Source: Methylococcus capsulatus (GTDB lineage: Bacteria; Pseudomonadota; Gammaproteobacteria; Methylococcales; Methylococcaceae). From it: 64,000 bases of DNA. The stretch is taken from positions 2,086,001-2,150,000 of the forward strand of contig NZ_CP104311.1 of assembly GCF_036864975.1 (NCBI RefSeq), written 5' to 3'. Of this stretch, positions 15,542-24,707 are shown piece by piece. Below the pieces are notes generated by a model. That model made no database searches and had not been told where the DNA came from. It saw only the letters and a list, made by a program, of their open reading frames with translations. Made by a program: the position numbers and the translations under genes. Within the stretch, counting starts at the first letter, position 1. Each line of letters starts with the position of its first letter.

Positions 15542-17050
15542 ATGACCAACTATTCCGAAAATCTCGAAAGGCATCTCACCCAGGAAAATCCAGTGCTGCT
15601 GGGAGCGGCGCGGAGTTTCGAAGAGCTGGACAACATCGCCCGCGAACTGGGCCTGATCGATCCGGAATACGCCAGTGCCGGGCAGATTTCCTGGTGGCCG
15701 GTGATTTCAGTATTGGGCACCTTTTCCGCAGGCAAGTCGACTTTCATCAATCACCTGCTCCAGGCCAAGATCCAGCGTACCGGCAACCAGGCCGTAGACG
15801 ACAAGTTCACGGTGCTGAGCTATTCCGATGACGTCGAGTCCAGGACCCTGCCCGGCATCGCCCTGGACGCCGATCCTCGCTTCCCTTTTTTCCAGATCAG
15901 CAAGGAAATCGACCAGGTTCTGCAAGGCGAGGGCGATCGCATCAATACCTATCTCCAGCTCAAGACCTGCAACAGCCCTTTTCTCAAGGGCAAGATCATT
16001 ATCGATTCACCCGGATTCGACGCCGACCCGCAGCGCGATGCCGTTCTGGCGATTACCAAGCACATCATCGACATCTCCGACCTGGTGCTGGTGTTTTTCG
16101 ATGCCCGCCATCCCGAACCGGGCGCGATGAAGGACACCTTGCGCTATTTGGTGACCGAAACCATCAAGCGCCACGATTCCAACAAGTTCCTGTTTATCCT
16201 CAACCAGATGGACACGACGGCCCGGGAGGATAATCCCGAGGAGGTGGTGGCGGCCTGGCACCGGGCCCTGGCCGAATCGGGCCTGGTCACGGGGCGGTTC
16301 TACACGATTTTCTCGCCCGATGTCTCCGTGCCCATTGCCGATGAGACCCTGCGCCAGCGCTATCTCCAGCGGCGCGACCGCGACTGGGCGGAGATCAACG
16401 CGCGTATCCAGCAACTCGAAATCGAACGATCCTACCGCATCCTCGGTACCCTGGAACGTCTGGTCGAGGAGTTCCAGGACGTGGCGTTGCCCGAAATCGA
16501 GAAAGTGTTCAAAACCTACCGCAAACGGTTGATCCGGACCGACTGCGCGACTTTCCTGCCGGTATTGGGAGCCGCCGGTTATGGGATGGTGGAATTCGTC
16601 CCGCTGGAGCCGAATCTGCTGGTGATGGCAGGTTCGGGTGTACTCATCGGCTTGCTCCTGGTGTGGTCCCGGGTCCACATCATGCTGAACGGGATTTTTG
16701 CGGCGTTGGGTGTGCGGACTCTCAAGAAGCGCCAGAAGGTGCTCAACATCCGTTGGGACATGGTCCGCGGTTTCCGGGTAAATGCCGTACCTTGGCCGTT
16801 TTTCCGCAAGCCGGGTCTGATGGGCTGGAGCCGGCGCTGCGAGCTTCAGTTGTCCGCGATCCGCCAGCGCTGTAAGGAATCGATCCAATCGCTGAACGAT
16901 CTGTATACGAATCCCTCAGGCAGGCCGGAAACGGTCCGGCTTGCCGAGCCGCTCTCATCACCGGCCATCGAGTCGTCGGTCGTACCCGGCGAGCCAGCGC
17001 CGGCGTCGCCGCAGGATCTGTCCATCGAGTCGGAGCGGGCATCTTCCTAG
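15542..17050 (+). CDS. Dynamin-like GTPase with membrane segments
   Basis: A 502-residue protein of the bacterial dynamin-like group. The P-loop is GTFSAGKST at residues 59-67, G3 is DSPGF near 157 and G4 is NQMD near 221. After the GTPase domain comes a helical region and two hydrophobic stretches at about 340-395 (FLPVLGAAGYGMVEFV and LLVMAGSGVLIGLLLVW), suggesting membrane anchoring in the middle of the protein. The role is probably membrane remodelling or repair, but no substrate is known. The tail after residue 460 is Pro/Ser/Glu-rich. It is followed by a 362-base spacer and a coiled-coil membrane protein gene on the same strand. Confidence 0.75.
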   Translation: MTNYSENLERHLTQENPVLLGAARSFEELDNIARELGLIDPEYASAGQISWWPVISVLGTFSAGKSTFINHLLQAKIQRTGNQAVDDKFTVLSYSDDVESRTLPGIALDADPRFPFFQISKEIDQVLQGEGDRINTYLQLKTCNSPFLKGKIIIDSPGFDADPQRDAVLAITKHIIDISDLVLVFFDARHPEPGAMKDTLRYLVTETIKRHDSNKFLFILNQMDTTAREDNPEEVVAAWHRALAESGLVTGRFYTIFSPDVSVPIADETLRQRYLQRRDRDWAEINARIQQLEIERSYRILGTLERLVEEFQDVALPEIEKVFKTYRKRLIRTDCATFLPVLGAAGYGMVEFVPLEPNLLVMAGSGVLIGLLLVWSRVHIMLNGIFAALGVRTLKKRQKVLNIRWDMVRGFRVNAVPWPFFRKPGLMGWSRRCELQLSAIRQRCKESIQSLNDLYTNPSGRPETVRLAEPLSSPAIESSVVPGEPAPASPQDLSIESERASS

Positions 17051-17412
17051 CGTAAGTCCTCAAAGAAGATTTCAGGCACGATGTTCAGGGGCGAGAAATC
17101 CCGTATCCGGGGCGCTTTCGCGGCAGCCTGACGGCCTGTTGCGAGGGGTGCTGCCTGGCGGCTTTCCTGCCGTAGCCTCGCCTGCATGGCATGCGACCGC
17201 GTTGGCTCCCGGCCAACGGGTCTTTGACCGGGCCAAGACAAGGCGCTGGGGGGGGATGGAGATAGGTGAAAAAGCCAGCCCCAAGGGCAAGCCCCTTAGA
17301 CGTTTTTTTGAGTGTCACCTACCTTCGAGAGCGTAAATCCGATGCAAATCATCGACTCAGCGATAGCCTCGTCCCATGCTAAACTGCGACGCAAGGCGTT
17401 TCCGGGACGACC
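17051..17412. other. 362-base spacer, no gene recognised
   Basis: No convincing protein or RNA gene. Several short frames exist on both strands but none resembles a protein I know. A hairpin AAGGG-CAAGC-CCCTT near 17283-17297 is followed by a T-run at 17305-17311 and could weakly terminate rightward transcription from the GTPase gene. The last 60 bases should hold the promoter of the coiled-coil gene. Confidence 0.35.
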
Positions 17413-18009
17413 ATGAGCGTAGCGCTACGACTGTACGAACAACTGACCGAGGCGGGCGAAGACAAGACGCGCGCCAAACTGATCGCGGAAGCCTTCGAGC
17501 ATCTGGAGGACCGCTATCCCCAGTTGAAGGACGTGGCGACCGCCGGCCAGGTGCGCGAGACCGAATTGCGGCTGCAGAAGGAGATCAAGGAAGTCGAAGC
17601 GAGACTGCAGAAGGAAGTCAAGGAAGTCGAAGCGAGACTGCAGAAGGAAATCAAGGAAGTCGAAGCCGGATTGCGGACGGAGATCGAGTCGATCCGGCTG
17701 GATATGAAAGAGATCGACGCCAGGCTGCAAAAGCAGATCAAGGAAATCGAGGCGACGCTTCGTCTGGAAATCGAAAAAACCCGGTTGGAGATCCGCGAAG
17801 TCGAAGCGGCACTGCGGCTAGAGATCGAAAAAACCCGCCTGGAGATCCGCGAGGTGGAGGTCAGGCTGCAAAAGGAAATCAAGGAGGTGGAAGTGCGTCT
17901 GACGCAGGCCATCCATCGCCAGACTCTCTGGGTGGTCGGTTCCGTCGGTGCGGTGGTGGGAATGATCCGGCTGCTGGAATGGTTCCTCGCCCATCTGCCA
18001 AGCGCTTAG
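17413..18009 (+). CDS. Repeat-built coiled-coil membrane protein (DUF1640/CCDC90-like)
   Basis: A 198-residue protein: a helical head (residues 1-45, LYEQLTEAGEDKTRAKLIAE), a long charged coiled coil (about 46-165) and one C-terminal membrane helix (VVGSVGAVVGMIRLLEWFL). The coiled coil is built from 11-residue units of the form RLQKEIKEVEA and from 18-residue units beginning LRLEIEKTRLEIREVEA. The plan resembles the DUF1640/CCDC90 family, which form trimeric stalks anchored by a C-terminal helix; function in bacteria is unknown. The DNA repeats suggest that the stalk can grow or shrink by unequal recombination. Confidence 0.7.
   Translation: MSVALRLYEQLTEAGEDKTRAKLIAEAFEHLEDRYPQLKDVATAGQVRETELRLQKEIKEVEARLQKEVKEVEARLQKEIKEVEAGLRTEIESIRLDMKEIDARLQKQIKEIEATLRLEIEKTRLEIREVEAALRLEIEKTRLEIREVEVRLQKEIKEVEVRLTQAIHRQTLWVVGSVGAVVGMIRLLEWFLAHLPSA
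17566..17900 (+). repeat. In-gene tandem repeats (33-base and 54-base units)
   Basis: Inside the coiled-coil gene, three nearly identical 33-base units (core CTGCAGAAGGAAATCAAGG, from about 17570 to 17665) encode 11 residues each. Two nearly identical 54-base units lie from about 17758 to 17865. One more 33-base-like unit follows to about 17900. All repeats keep the reading frame. Confidence 0.8.
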
Positions 18010-18205
18010 CTTACCGTTTCGTCCGTTTTGCAAGCGGCGCTGTGTAGCAGACTCTCGGCTACCCGACGCGTTACGGAAGTCCGGCGGGTGCGTTATACGA
18101 GGCCGGTTCGTCGTGTCCTGAAGGGACGGAAAGTGTCATACTTTTACGATAGGCTTTTCGGGAGCGGCGCCTACCGGGCGGCGGAAATTCGACGAGAGGT
18201 TTGAA

Positions 18206-19216
18206 ATGCGCTTGGGAATGATCGGTGTGGGCCGGATGGGAGCCAACATGGTTCGGCGGCTGCTGCGGGCCGGCCATGAGTGTGTGGTGTTCGATCTCGA
18301 CCGGGCCGCGGTCGATGTGTTGGCAGCGGAGGGTGCGGTGGGTGCATCGACGCTCGAGGAGTTGGCGGCGGCGCTCGCCCCGCCGCGGCCGGTGTGGCTG
18401 ATGCTGCCGGCCGCCGTGGTGGACCGCGTGGCCGAGCAGCTTGTCGGTGTGCTGGAAGCCGGCGACATACTGATCGATGGAGGCAACTCCTACTACGTTG
18501 ATGACATCCGGCGGGCGGAAAGCCTGGCCAGTCGCGGTTTGCATTACCTGGACGTGGGAACCAGCGGCGGCGTTTGGGGCCTGGAGCGCGGTTATTGCCT
18601 GATGATAGGCGGCGAAGCGGGACCGGTGGCGCATGTGGAGCCGGTCTTCCAGGCCCTGGCGCCGGGGAAGGGTGAAATTGCGGAGACCGCCAGCCGTAAG
18701 GACCGCCGGAGCACCGCCGAGTACGGCTATCTCCATTGTGGCCCGGCCGGTGCCGGACATTTCGTCAAGATGGTCCACAACGGTATCGAGTACGGCCTGA
18801 TGGCGGCTTATTCGGAAGGCTTCAACATCCTCAGCCGGGCCAACGTCGGTAAAGCCGGCAAGGCCCAGGACGCGGAAACCGCTCCATTGCGCCATCCCGA
18901 GCATTACCGCTACGACCTGCCGATCGCCGACATTGCCGAGCTGTGGCGGCGTGGCAGTGTGGTGTCCTCCTGGCTGCTCGATCTCACTGCCGAAGCGCTG
19001 GGTCGCGATTCGGAGCTAGCGAAGTTCGGCGGACGGGTCTCCGATTCCGGTGAGGGCCGCTGGACGGTGGCGACCGCCATCGATCAGGGCACTCCGGCGC
19101 CGGTACTCAGCGCGGCACTGTATCAGCGCTTCTCATCCCAGGGCGAAGACGAGTTCGCCCGCAAGATCCTGTCGGCGCTGCGTTTCGTTTTCGGCGGCCA
19201 CGAGGAAAAGGCGTGA
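18206..19216 (+). CDS. gnd: 6-phosphogluconate dehydrogenase (decarboxylating), short type
   Basis: A 336-residue enzyme converting 6-phosphogluconate to ribulose 5-phosphate and CO2. The Rossmann loop is GVGRMGANM near residue 6; the substrate-binding GTSGGVWG and the catalytic [13 protein letters not shown] segments are present. The length of about 330 residues marks the short GndA/YqeC class, which is often NAD-dependent, rather than the 470-residue NADP type. It overlaps zwf by four bases (GTGA). In a RuMP methanotroph zwf plus gnd complete a cyclic route oxidising formaldehyde to CO2. Confidence 0.92.
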   Translation: MRLGMIGVGRMGANMVRRLLRAGHECVVFDLDRAAVDVLAAEGAVGASTLEELAAALAPPRPVWLMLPAAVVDRVAEQLVGVLEAGDILIDGGNSYYVDDIRRAESLASRGLHYLDVGTSGGVWGLERGYCLMIGGEAGPVAHVEPVFQALAPGKGEIAETASRKDRRSTAEYGYLHCGPAGAGHFVKMVHNGIEYGLMAAYSEGFNILSRANVGKAGKAQDAETAPLRHPEHYRYDLPIADIAELWRRGSVVSSWLLDLTAEALGRDSELAKFGGRVSDSGEGRWTVATAIDQGTPAPVLSAALYQRFSSQGEDEFARKILSALRFVFGGHEEKA

Positions 19217-20727
19217 GCGTCGAGATCGCGCCGGTGCACACCGGCGACTCCTGCATCATGGTCATTTTCGGGGCCACTGGCGACTTGACCAGGCGCAAGC
19301 TGGTGCCGGCCTTATACAACCTCGCCAAGGCCGGGCTGCTGGCGAAGAAATTCGCGGTGGTCGGCGCAGCCTTCGATGATATGGACACGGAAGGTTTCCG
19401 CCGCCATCTTTCGGAAGCGATCCACGAATTTGCCGCGGTAGAGTTGGACGATGCCCTTTGGAGCGGGTTGGAAGAGCGCATCTTCTTTTCTCAAGGGGAT
19501 TTCCGCGACGCCGATTATTATCGGCGGCTGAAGGAACTGTGTGAGCGGGTCCGGGGCGAACTCGGCATCGAGGACAACTATTTCTATTACCTGGCGACCG
19601 CGCCGATGTTCTTCGGCGAAATCGTGCAGCAGGTCGGCCGGGCAGGTCTGGCGCAGGAATCGGCCGGTCACTGGCGGCGGGTCATCATCGAGAAGCCGTT
19701 CGGGCATGATCTGGATTCGGCCAGGGCGCTGAACGCCCTGATTCGTCAGGTGCTGCATGAGCACCAGATTTACCGGATCGACCATTACCTCGGCAAGGAA
19801 ACCGTGCAGAACATCATGGTGTTCCGCTTTGCCAACAGTATCTTCGAACCGATCTGGAACCGACGCTATATCGACCATGTGCAGATCACTGCCGCCGAGA
19901 CTGTCGGTGTCGAACGGCGCGGGGGGTATTACGACAACGCCGGCTGCATGCGCGATATGGTGCCCAATCATTTGTTCCAACTGCTGTCCCTGACCGCCAT
20001 GGAGCCGCCGATTTCGTTCGAGGCCGATGCGGTGCGCGACGAACAGACCAAGGTGCTGCGCGCCATCCAGGCTCCGACACCGGAAGAGGTGTTGAGCAGG
20101 ATGGCCCGCGGCCAGTATCGGGAAGGTTCGGTGGACGGCGAACCGGTGCCGGCCTACCGTTCCGAACCGAACGTGGCGCCGGATTCGCATACCGAAACCT
20201 TCGTAGCCCTGAAGTTGAATCTGGACAACTGGCGCTGGGCCGGCGTGCCGTTCTACCTGCGTACCGGCAAGCGTATGCCCAAGCGGGTGACGGAAATCGC
20301 GATCCAATTCCGGCGCGCCCCCTTGGTCCTGTTCCGTAACACCCAGATCGAGCAGTTGCAGACCAACCGGCTGGTGATCCATCTGCAGCCGAACGAAGGC
20401 ATTTCGCTCCAGTTCGGTGCCAAGGAGCCAGGCCCGGTCATGAAGCTGGGCGCGGTCAAGATGGATTTCGACTATGAGGACTATTTCGGCGCCAGTTCCA
20501 GTACCGGTTACGAACGTCTCCTGCACGATTGCATGACCGGGGATGCCACGCTGTTCCAGCGCGCCGACATGGTCGAGGCCGGCTGGAGCGTCATCCAGCC
20601 CATACTCGACGTCTGGAAGGCGCTGGTGCCGCGCTCGTTCCCCAATTACGCCGCCGGGACCTGGGGCCCGAAGGAGGCCGACGAGCTGATGGAAGAGGAC
20701 GGCCGTCACTGGGCCAACGCCGTGTAG
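19213..20727 (+). CDS. zwf: Glucose-6-phosphate 1-dehydrogenase
   Basis: A 504-residue enzyme that oxidises glucose 6-phosphate to 6-phosphogluconolactone with production of NAD(P)H. The dinucleotide loop [12 protein letters not shown] lies near residue 19, and the active-site signature RIDHYLGKE lies near 189. The length is normal for the family. The GTG start at 19213 overlaps the gnd stop, so translation is probably coupled; the order gnd before zwf is the reverse of reaction order. A 6-phosphogluconolactonase gene is not seen here. Confidence 0.95.
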   Translation: MSVEIAPVHTGDSCIMVIFGATGDLTRRKLVPALYNLAKAGLLAKKFAVVGAAFDDMDTEGFRRHLSEAIHEFAAVELDDALWSGLEERIFFSQGDFRDADYYRRLKELCERVRGELGIEDNYFYYLATAPMFFGEIVQQVGRAGLAQESAGHWRRVIIEKPFGHDLDSARALNALIRQVLHEHQIYRIDHYLGKETVQNIMVFRFANSIFEPIWNRRYIDHVQITAAETVGVERRGGYYDNAGCMRDMVPNHLFQLLSLTAMEPPISFEADAVRDEQTKVLRAIQAPTPEEVLSRMARGQYREGSVDGEPVPAYRSEPNVAPDSHTETFVALKLNLDNWRWAGVPFYLRTGKRMPKRVTEIAIQFRRAPLVLFRNTQIEQLQTNRLVIHLQPNEGISLQFGAKEPGPVMKLGAVKMDFDYEDYFGASSSTGYERLLHDCMTGDATLFQRADMVEAGWSVIQPILDVWKALVPRSFPNYAAGTWGPKEADELMEEDGRHWANAV

Positions 20728-20734
20728 CCCGGCG

Positions 20735-21196
20735 GTGAAGCGTATCGGCTTCATCGCCGACACCCACGGCCTGCTGCGTCCGGAGGCCGTCGCGGTGCTG
20801 ACGGGCAGCGACCTTATCATCCACGCAGGCGACGTCGGTGGCCCTGAGATACTCGCCGGCCTGGGCGTGCTGGCGCCGGTGGTGGCTGTGCGCGGTAACA
20901 ACGACCGCGGCAGCTGGGCCGAAAGCCTTGCAGAAACCGCGGTGGTCGAATGTGCAGGTCTTGTGTGCTATGTGCTGCACGATTTGCAGGAACTGGCGAT
21001 CGATCCGGCAGCCGAAGGTATCGGCGCGGTGGTTTCCGGCCATTCCCACCGCGCAGCGATTCGCAAAGACGCCGGCGTGCTCTATCTCAACCCGGGCAGC
21101 GCGGGTCCCCGGCGCTTCAAGCTGCCGGTCAGCGTCGCCCTGGTCGATGTTGTCGACGGTACGCCTTTGCCCCGTATCGAATGGATCGCCGTGTGA
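20735..21196 (+). CDS. YfcE/MJ0936-type metallophosphoesterase
   Basis: A 153-residue calcineurin-like phosphoesterase. The metal motifs are ADTHG near residue 8, HAGDVG near 31, GNND near 55 and SGHSH near 100, giving the full dinuclear site. The substrate is unknown; YfcE relatives hydrolyse phosphodiesters. The GTG start at 20735 lies seven bases after zwf, so it is probably the third gene of the gnd-zwf operon. It ends 10 bases from the convergent aminotransferase gene. Confidence 0.85.
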   Translation: MKRIGFIADTHGLLRPEAVAVLTGSDLIIHAGDVGGPEILAGLGVLAPVVAVRGNNDRGSWAESLAETAVVECAGLVCYVLHDLQELAIDPAAEGIGAVVSGHSHRAAIRKDAGVLYLNPGSAGPRRFKLPVSVALVDVVDGTPLPRIEWIAV

Positions 21197-21206
21197 GGCC
21201 GAGTAT

Positions 21207-22370
21207 TCAAAGTGCGCCGGCGATGCGTTCCAGCGCCTCGGCGATGATCCTTCGCGGTGCGCCGATATTGAGGCGCATGAAACCGCTGCCGGCTGCGCCG
21301 AACGTGATGCCGGGATTCATGCCGACCCGGGCCCTGCGTACGAAGAACTGCTTGAGTTCCGCATCGCTCATCCCCAGCTCGCGGCAATCCAGCCAAAGCA
21401 GGTAAGTGCCTTCGGCTGGGATGGGCTTGATGGCCGGAGCGTGGCGGTCGAGGAAGCCGGCCACGAAGTCGCGGGTCTCAGCGAGATAGGGCAGCAGACG
21501 TTCCAGCCAGTCTTCGCCCCCGCGATACGCTGCTTCGAAGGCGGTGATGCCGAACGGCGTCGATGCGCCGATGTGGAACAGCTCATAGATATCGCGCAGT
21601 GCCTTGCGCCGGCCGGCGTCTGGAACGACCAAGGCGGACAGCCCCAGGCCGGGGATGTTGAAAGTCTTGGATGGCGCCACCGCAGTCAGAACGTGAGGGG
21701 GATTGTCTGCCAGCGCGGCCAGCGGCGTGTGCCGGAAGCCCGGATAGACCAGGTCGTGGTGAATTTCGTCGGACAGGATGGTCACGCCGTAGAGGTCGGC
21801 GATGCGCAGCACTTCGACCAGTTCGTCCTGCGACCACACCCGCCCGACCGGATTGTGCGGCGAGCAAAGGATCATGAATCGGGCGCCTTCGGCGCACAAG
21901 CGTTCCAGACCCTCGTAATCCATCTGGTAGCGCCCATGCTCGAGCCGCAGCGGATTCAGTGCCAGCCGGCGGCCGGGAGCGGTGACTGCGCTGAAGAAGG
22001 GATGGTAGACGGGTGGCTGGATCACCACAGACTCATGGGGCCGGGTGAAAGCCATCACCGCAGCGTGGAGCGAAGGCACGACTCCAGGAGACAGGAGGAT
22101 CCATTCCTGCCGGATATCCCAACCATGGCGCTTTTTCAGCCAGCCGATCAGTGCATCATACAAGCTGTCCGGGCACAGCGTGTAGCCGTAGATCGGATGG
22201 GCCGCGCGTTCCGCCAAGGCCCGCGTGACGGCGGGTGGCGCGGCGAAGTCCATGTCGGCGATCCACAGCGGGATCACGTCGTCACTGCCGAAATAGGCAC
22301 CGCGCCCCTCGTATTTGACGGATGCCGTGCCGTTGCGCGGGATTTCGAAGTCGAATTCGGAAGCCACCAC
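21207..22370 (-). CDS. patB: PatB/MalY-type PLP-dependent C-S lyase (aminotransferase class I/II fold)
   Basis: A 387-residue fold-type I PLP enzyme. The N-terminal IPLWIADMDFAAPPAV segment is typical of the MalY/PatB cystathionine beta-lyase group. The cofactor lysine is in APSKTFNIPG, and LCSPHNPVGRVW and LSDEIHHDLVYPG are the PLP-ring motifs. It likely cleaves cystathionine or other cysteine S-conjugates to homocysteine or thiol, pyruvate and ammonia. The start is GTG at 22370 with AAGGAG eight bases upstream. It is divergent from cysK, another sulfur amino-acid gene. Confidence 0.88.
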   Translation of the reverse strand: MVASEFDFEIPRNGTASVKYEGRGAYFGSDDVIPLWIADMDFAAPPAVTRALAERAAHPIYGYTLCPDSLYDALIGWLKKRHGWDIRQEWILLSPGVVPSLHAAVMAFTRPHESVVIQPPVYHPFFSAVTAPGRRLALNPLRLEHGRYQMDYEGLERLCAEGARFMILCSPHNPVGRVWSQDELVEVLRIADLYGVTILSDEIHHDLVYPGFRHTPLAALADNPPHVLTAVAPSKTFNIPGLGLSALVVPDAGRRKALRDIYELFHIGASTPFGITAFEAAYRGGEDWLERLLPYLAETRDFVAGFLDRHAPAIKPIPAEGTYLLWLDCRELGMSDAELKQFFVRRARVGMNPGITFGAAGSGFMRLNIGAPRRIIAEALERIAGAL

Positions 22371-22564
22371 CCAGTTGTCTCCTTAAAGAATGCATCGTTC
22401 AAAAGATTTTCAAGTTTAACGGATGACGCCGCTGGGGGACGGAGACGCAGCGCTTCACGAAAGAAATGACCCACTTGCCTTCTGGGGATATAGAATGCCG
22501 CGACGAGCGGTGTATCCTCCGTTCAAGCCGTCATTACCCCTGGAATCTTTCGAGTGCCACACCC

Positions 22565-23497
22565 ATGAAAATCGCCAACAGCGTCACCGATCTCATCGGC
22601 AATACTCCCTTGGTTCGAATCCGCCGGCTCAGCGCAGGCTGCGGGGCGGAGATCGTCGCCAAACTCGAATTCTTCAATCCGGCCCACAGCGTCAAGGACC
22701 GCATCGGCGCGGCGATGATCGATGCCGCCGAGCAGGCCGGCCTCCTCGGTCCGGACACCGTCATCGTCGAACCGACCAGCGGCAATACCGGCATCGCCCT
22801 GGCCATGGTCTGCGCGGCACGCGGTTACCGCTGTGTCTTGACCATGCCCGAAACCATGAGCAAGGAGCGCCGTATGCTGCTGAGGGCCTACGGGGCCGAG
22901 CTGATCCTAACACCGGGCCCGGAGGGTATGGGCGGGGCGATCCGCAAGGCCGAGGAACTGGCGGCTTCCGATCCGAAATATTTCATGCCGCAGCAGTTCA
23001 AGAATGCCGCCAATCCGGAGATCCACCGCAAGACAACGGCGGAGGAGATCTGGCGCGATACCGATGGTCGGGTCGACATCGTGGTGGCGGGTGTCGGCAC
23101 CGGCGGTACCATCACCGGGGTGGGCGAGGTCCTGAAGCAGCGCAAGCCTTCCATCCGGTGTGTCGCGGTGGAGCCGGACGCGTCCCCGGTACTGTCCGGC
23201 GGCGAGAAAGGGCCGCATCCCATCCAGGGCATCGGTGCCGGCTTCGTACCGCCGATCCTGAACACCTCGATCTACGACGAGGTCGTCCGGGTGAAGAACG
23301 ACGATGCTTTCGAATTCGCCCGGCGCGCGGCGCGGGAAGAGGGCCTCCTGGTCGGCATTTCTTCCGGTGCGGCGCTTTGGGCCGCACTGGAGTTGGCACG
23401 TCGGCCGGAGAACGCCGGGAAGCTGATCGTGACGATCATTCCCTCGTTCGGTGAGCGCTACCTCAGTACGGCTCTATTCGCGGACCTGGCGGACTGA
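22565..23497 (+). CDS. cysK: Cysteine synthase A (O-acetylserine sulfhydrylase)
   Basis: A 310-residue PLP enzyme making cysteine from O-acetylserine and sulfide. The N-terminus [14 protein letters not shown] is standard, and the PLP lysine lies in [11 protein letters not shown] near residue 42. The substrate loop PTSGNTGI, the phosphate loop [10 protein letters not shown] and the C-terminal GISSGAA are all present. The ATG at 22565 is chosen because the family begins here; the frame is open 99 bases further upstream without similarity. It is divergent from the patB-like gene with a 194-base spacer. Confidence 0.95.
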   Translation: MKIANSVTDLIGNTPLVRIRRLSAGCGAEIVAKLEFFNPAHSVKDRIGAAMIDAAEQAGLLGPDTVIVEPTSGNTGIALAMVCAARGYRCVLTMPETMSKERRMLLRAYGAELILTPGPEGMGGAIRKAEELAASDPKYFMPQQFKNAANPEIHRKTTAEEIWRDTDGRVDIVVAGVGTGGTITGVGEVLKQRKPSIRCVAVEPDASPVLSGGEKGPHPIQGIGAGFVPPILNTSIYDEVVRVKNDDAFEFARRAAREEGLLVGISSGAALWAALELARRPENAGKLIVTIIPSFGERYLSTALFADLAD

Positions 23498-23598
23498 AAG
23501 TTCGGGCAGCGGCGTGAACCGAAGGCGTGAGTCCTGTATCTTATCGGTTCGGTGGGACGAAGGCCCATGTAGAAATAACAAACGATGGAGGAGAAATT

Positions 23599-23883
23599 AT
23601 GATCGGCGGCATCGTCGCAATTCTAATTGCGATCTGGTTCTACCGTTCGGCGGAAGGTCGCGGTTTGCCCGCGGTGCAATGGGCATTCGCCGGGCTGGTG
23701 GCCTATTACGTTCCGAATTTCATCTGGAGCCTGGTCGTGGCCAAACCTTTGATGGCCGAATTCCATGCCAGATCGGCCGTCATGATGGCGGGACTGATCG
23801 GGCATTCATCCGTGTTGGTGGGAGCGGTGGTGGCGATAGCCGTTCGCCACTATTTCCTGCTGCGGGCTCCGACCAACGGCTGA
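23599..23883 (+). CDS. Small two- or three-helix membrane protein
   Basis: A 94-residue hydrophobic protein with helices IGGIVAILIAIWFY at the start, WAFAGLVAYYVPNFIWSLVV in the middle and MMAGLIGHSSVLVGAVVAIAV near the end. No family is recognised. The start ATG at 23599 is well supported by GGAGGAG at 23587-23593. It follows cysK by 101 bases and is closed by a strong bidirectional hairpin. Confidence 0.7.
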   Translation: MIGGIVAILIAIWFYRSAEGRGLPAVQWAFAGLVAYYVPNFIWSLVVAKPLMAEFHARSAVMMAGLIGHSSVLVGAVVAIAVRHYFLLRAPTNG

Positions 23884-23887
23884 GCTA

Positions 23888-23921
23888 AAAGCGCGGGGGA
23901 GGCCGGCTCCACCCGCGCTTT
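23888..23921. terminator. Bidirectional terminator hairpin
   Basis: A perfect 10-bp inverted repeat, AAAGCGCGGG (23888-23897) and CCCGCGCTTT (23912-23921), between the convergent small membrane protein and peroxiredoxin genes. Each arm begins or ends in A/T bases, so the hairpin can terminate transcription from both sides. Confidence 0.8.
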
Positions 23922-23945
23922 CATGAGAGCCGTGTGCCGTCGGGA

Positions 23946-24551
23946 TTACAGTTTGTCGGCGTTCTGGCTCAGATAGGCGGCGACCCCTTCCGGATCGGCT
24001 TTCATGCCGCTCTGGCCTTTGTTCCATCCCGCAGGGCAGACTTCCCCATGCTCCTCGTGGAACTGCAGGGCGTCCACCATCCGGATCAGCTCATCCATGT
24101 TGCGACCCAGCGGCAGATCGTTGACGACCTGATGGCGCACGATGCCCGACTTGTCGATCAGGAAAGTGCCGCGATAGGCCACGGCCGCGCCTTCGACTTC
24201 GACATCGTAAGCCTTGGCGATGGCATGGCTGACATCGGCGACCAGGGTGTACTTGACTGGTCCGATGCCGCCCTTGTCGATAGGGGTATTGCGCCATGCA
24301 TTGTGGGTGAACTGGGAGTCCACCGAAACACCGATGACTTCGACACCTCGCTTCTTGAGCTCATCGACGCGGTGATCCAGCGCGATCAGCTCCGACGGGC
24401 AGACGAAGGTGAAATCCAGCGGATAGAACACGATGGCGGCGTACTTGCCCTTCGTTTCCTTCGAAAACCAGTAGTTGTCGACGATGGTGCCGCAGCCGAG
24501 GACCGCCGCCGCCTTGAAATCCGGGGCCGGTTTGCCTACGAGAACGCTCAT
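23946..24551 (-). CDS. Typical 2-Cys peroxiredoxin (AhpC/TSA family)
   Basis: A 201-residue thiol peroxidase that reduces hydrogen peroxide and organic peroxides. The peroxidatic cysteine is in FYPLDFTFVCPSE near residue 50 and the resolving cysteine in GEVCPAGW near 171, so it is of the typical 2-Cys class. The start ATG has AAAGGAG upstream. It lies 156 bases downstream of a possible heme-related protein gene on the same strand; a shared oxidative-stress theme is possible but not shown. Confidence 0.93.
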   Translation of the reverse strand: MSVLVGKPAPDFKAAAVLGCGTIVDNYWFSKETKGKYAAIVFYPLDFTFVCPSELIALDHRVDELKKRGVEVIGVSVDSQFTHNAWRNTPIDKGGIGPVKYTLVADVSHAIAKAYDVEVEGAAVAYRGTFLIDKSGIVRHQVVNDLPLGRNMDELIRMVDALQFHEEHGEVCPAGWNKGQSGMKADPEGVAAYLSQNADKL

Positions 24552-24707
24552 TTACAGATCTCCTTTGAATGAATGGACGGTATTGAATCGCGGTGCCGGG
24601 CGAAACCTGGGTTCCGGCCCGGCGACCCTCTGAATGTTGCGAGAGAGCCAGAAATCGGCAACCGGATTGTACACAAATTTACTCAGAAATAGTCCAGCGC
24701 CGGTGTT

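Noticed and set aside
17230-17320. Purine-rich segment with a hairpin considered as a riboswitch
   Set aside because: No match to the conserved core of c-di-GMP, TPP, cobalamin or glycine riboswitches that I know; only a weak terminator-like hairpin remains.
17560-17900. Regular repeats that could suggest a CRISPR array
   Set aside because: Units of 33 and 54 bases are directly joined, keep the reading frame and encode a coiled coil; there are no spacers and no cas genes.
19312-20901. 529-codon open frame on the minus strand opposite zwf
   Set aside because: It is the mirror of a real, motif-complete gene in GC-rich DNA; its translation is His/Arg/Gln-rich and matches nothing known.
20838-22469. 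543-codon plus-strand frame over the phosphoesterase and opposite the patB-like gene
   Set aside because: Both underlying genes have full catalytic motifs; this frame has none and crosses two genes on opposite strands.
22423-23454. 343-codon frame overlapping cysK in a shifted frame
   Set aside because: Arg/His/Gly-rich translation typical of frame shadows; the cysK frame has every PLP motif.
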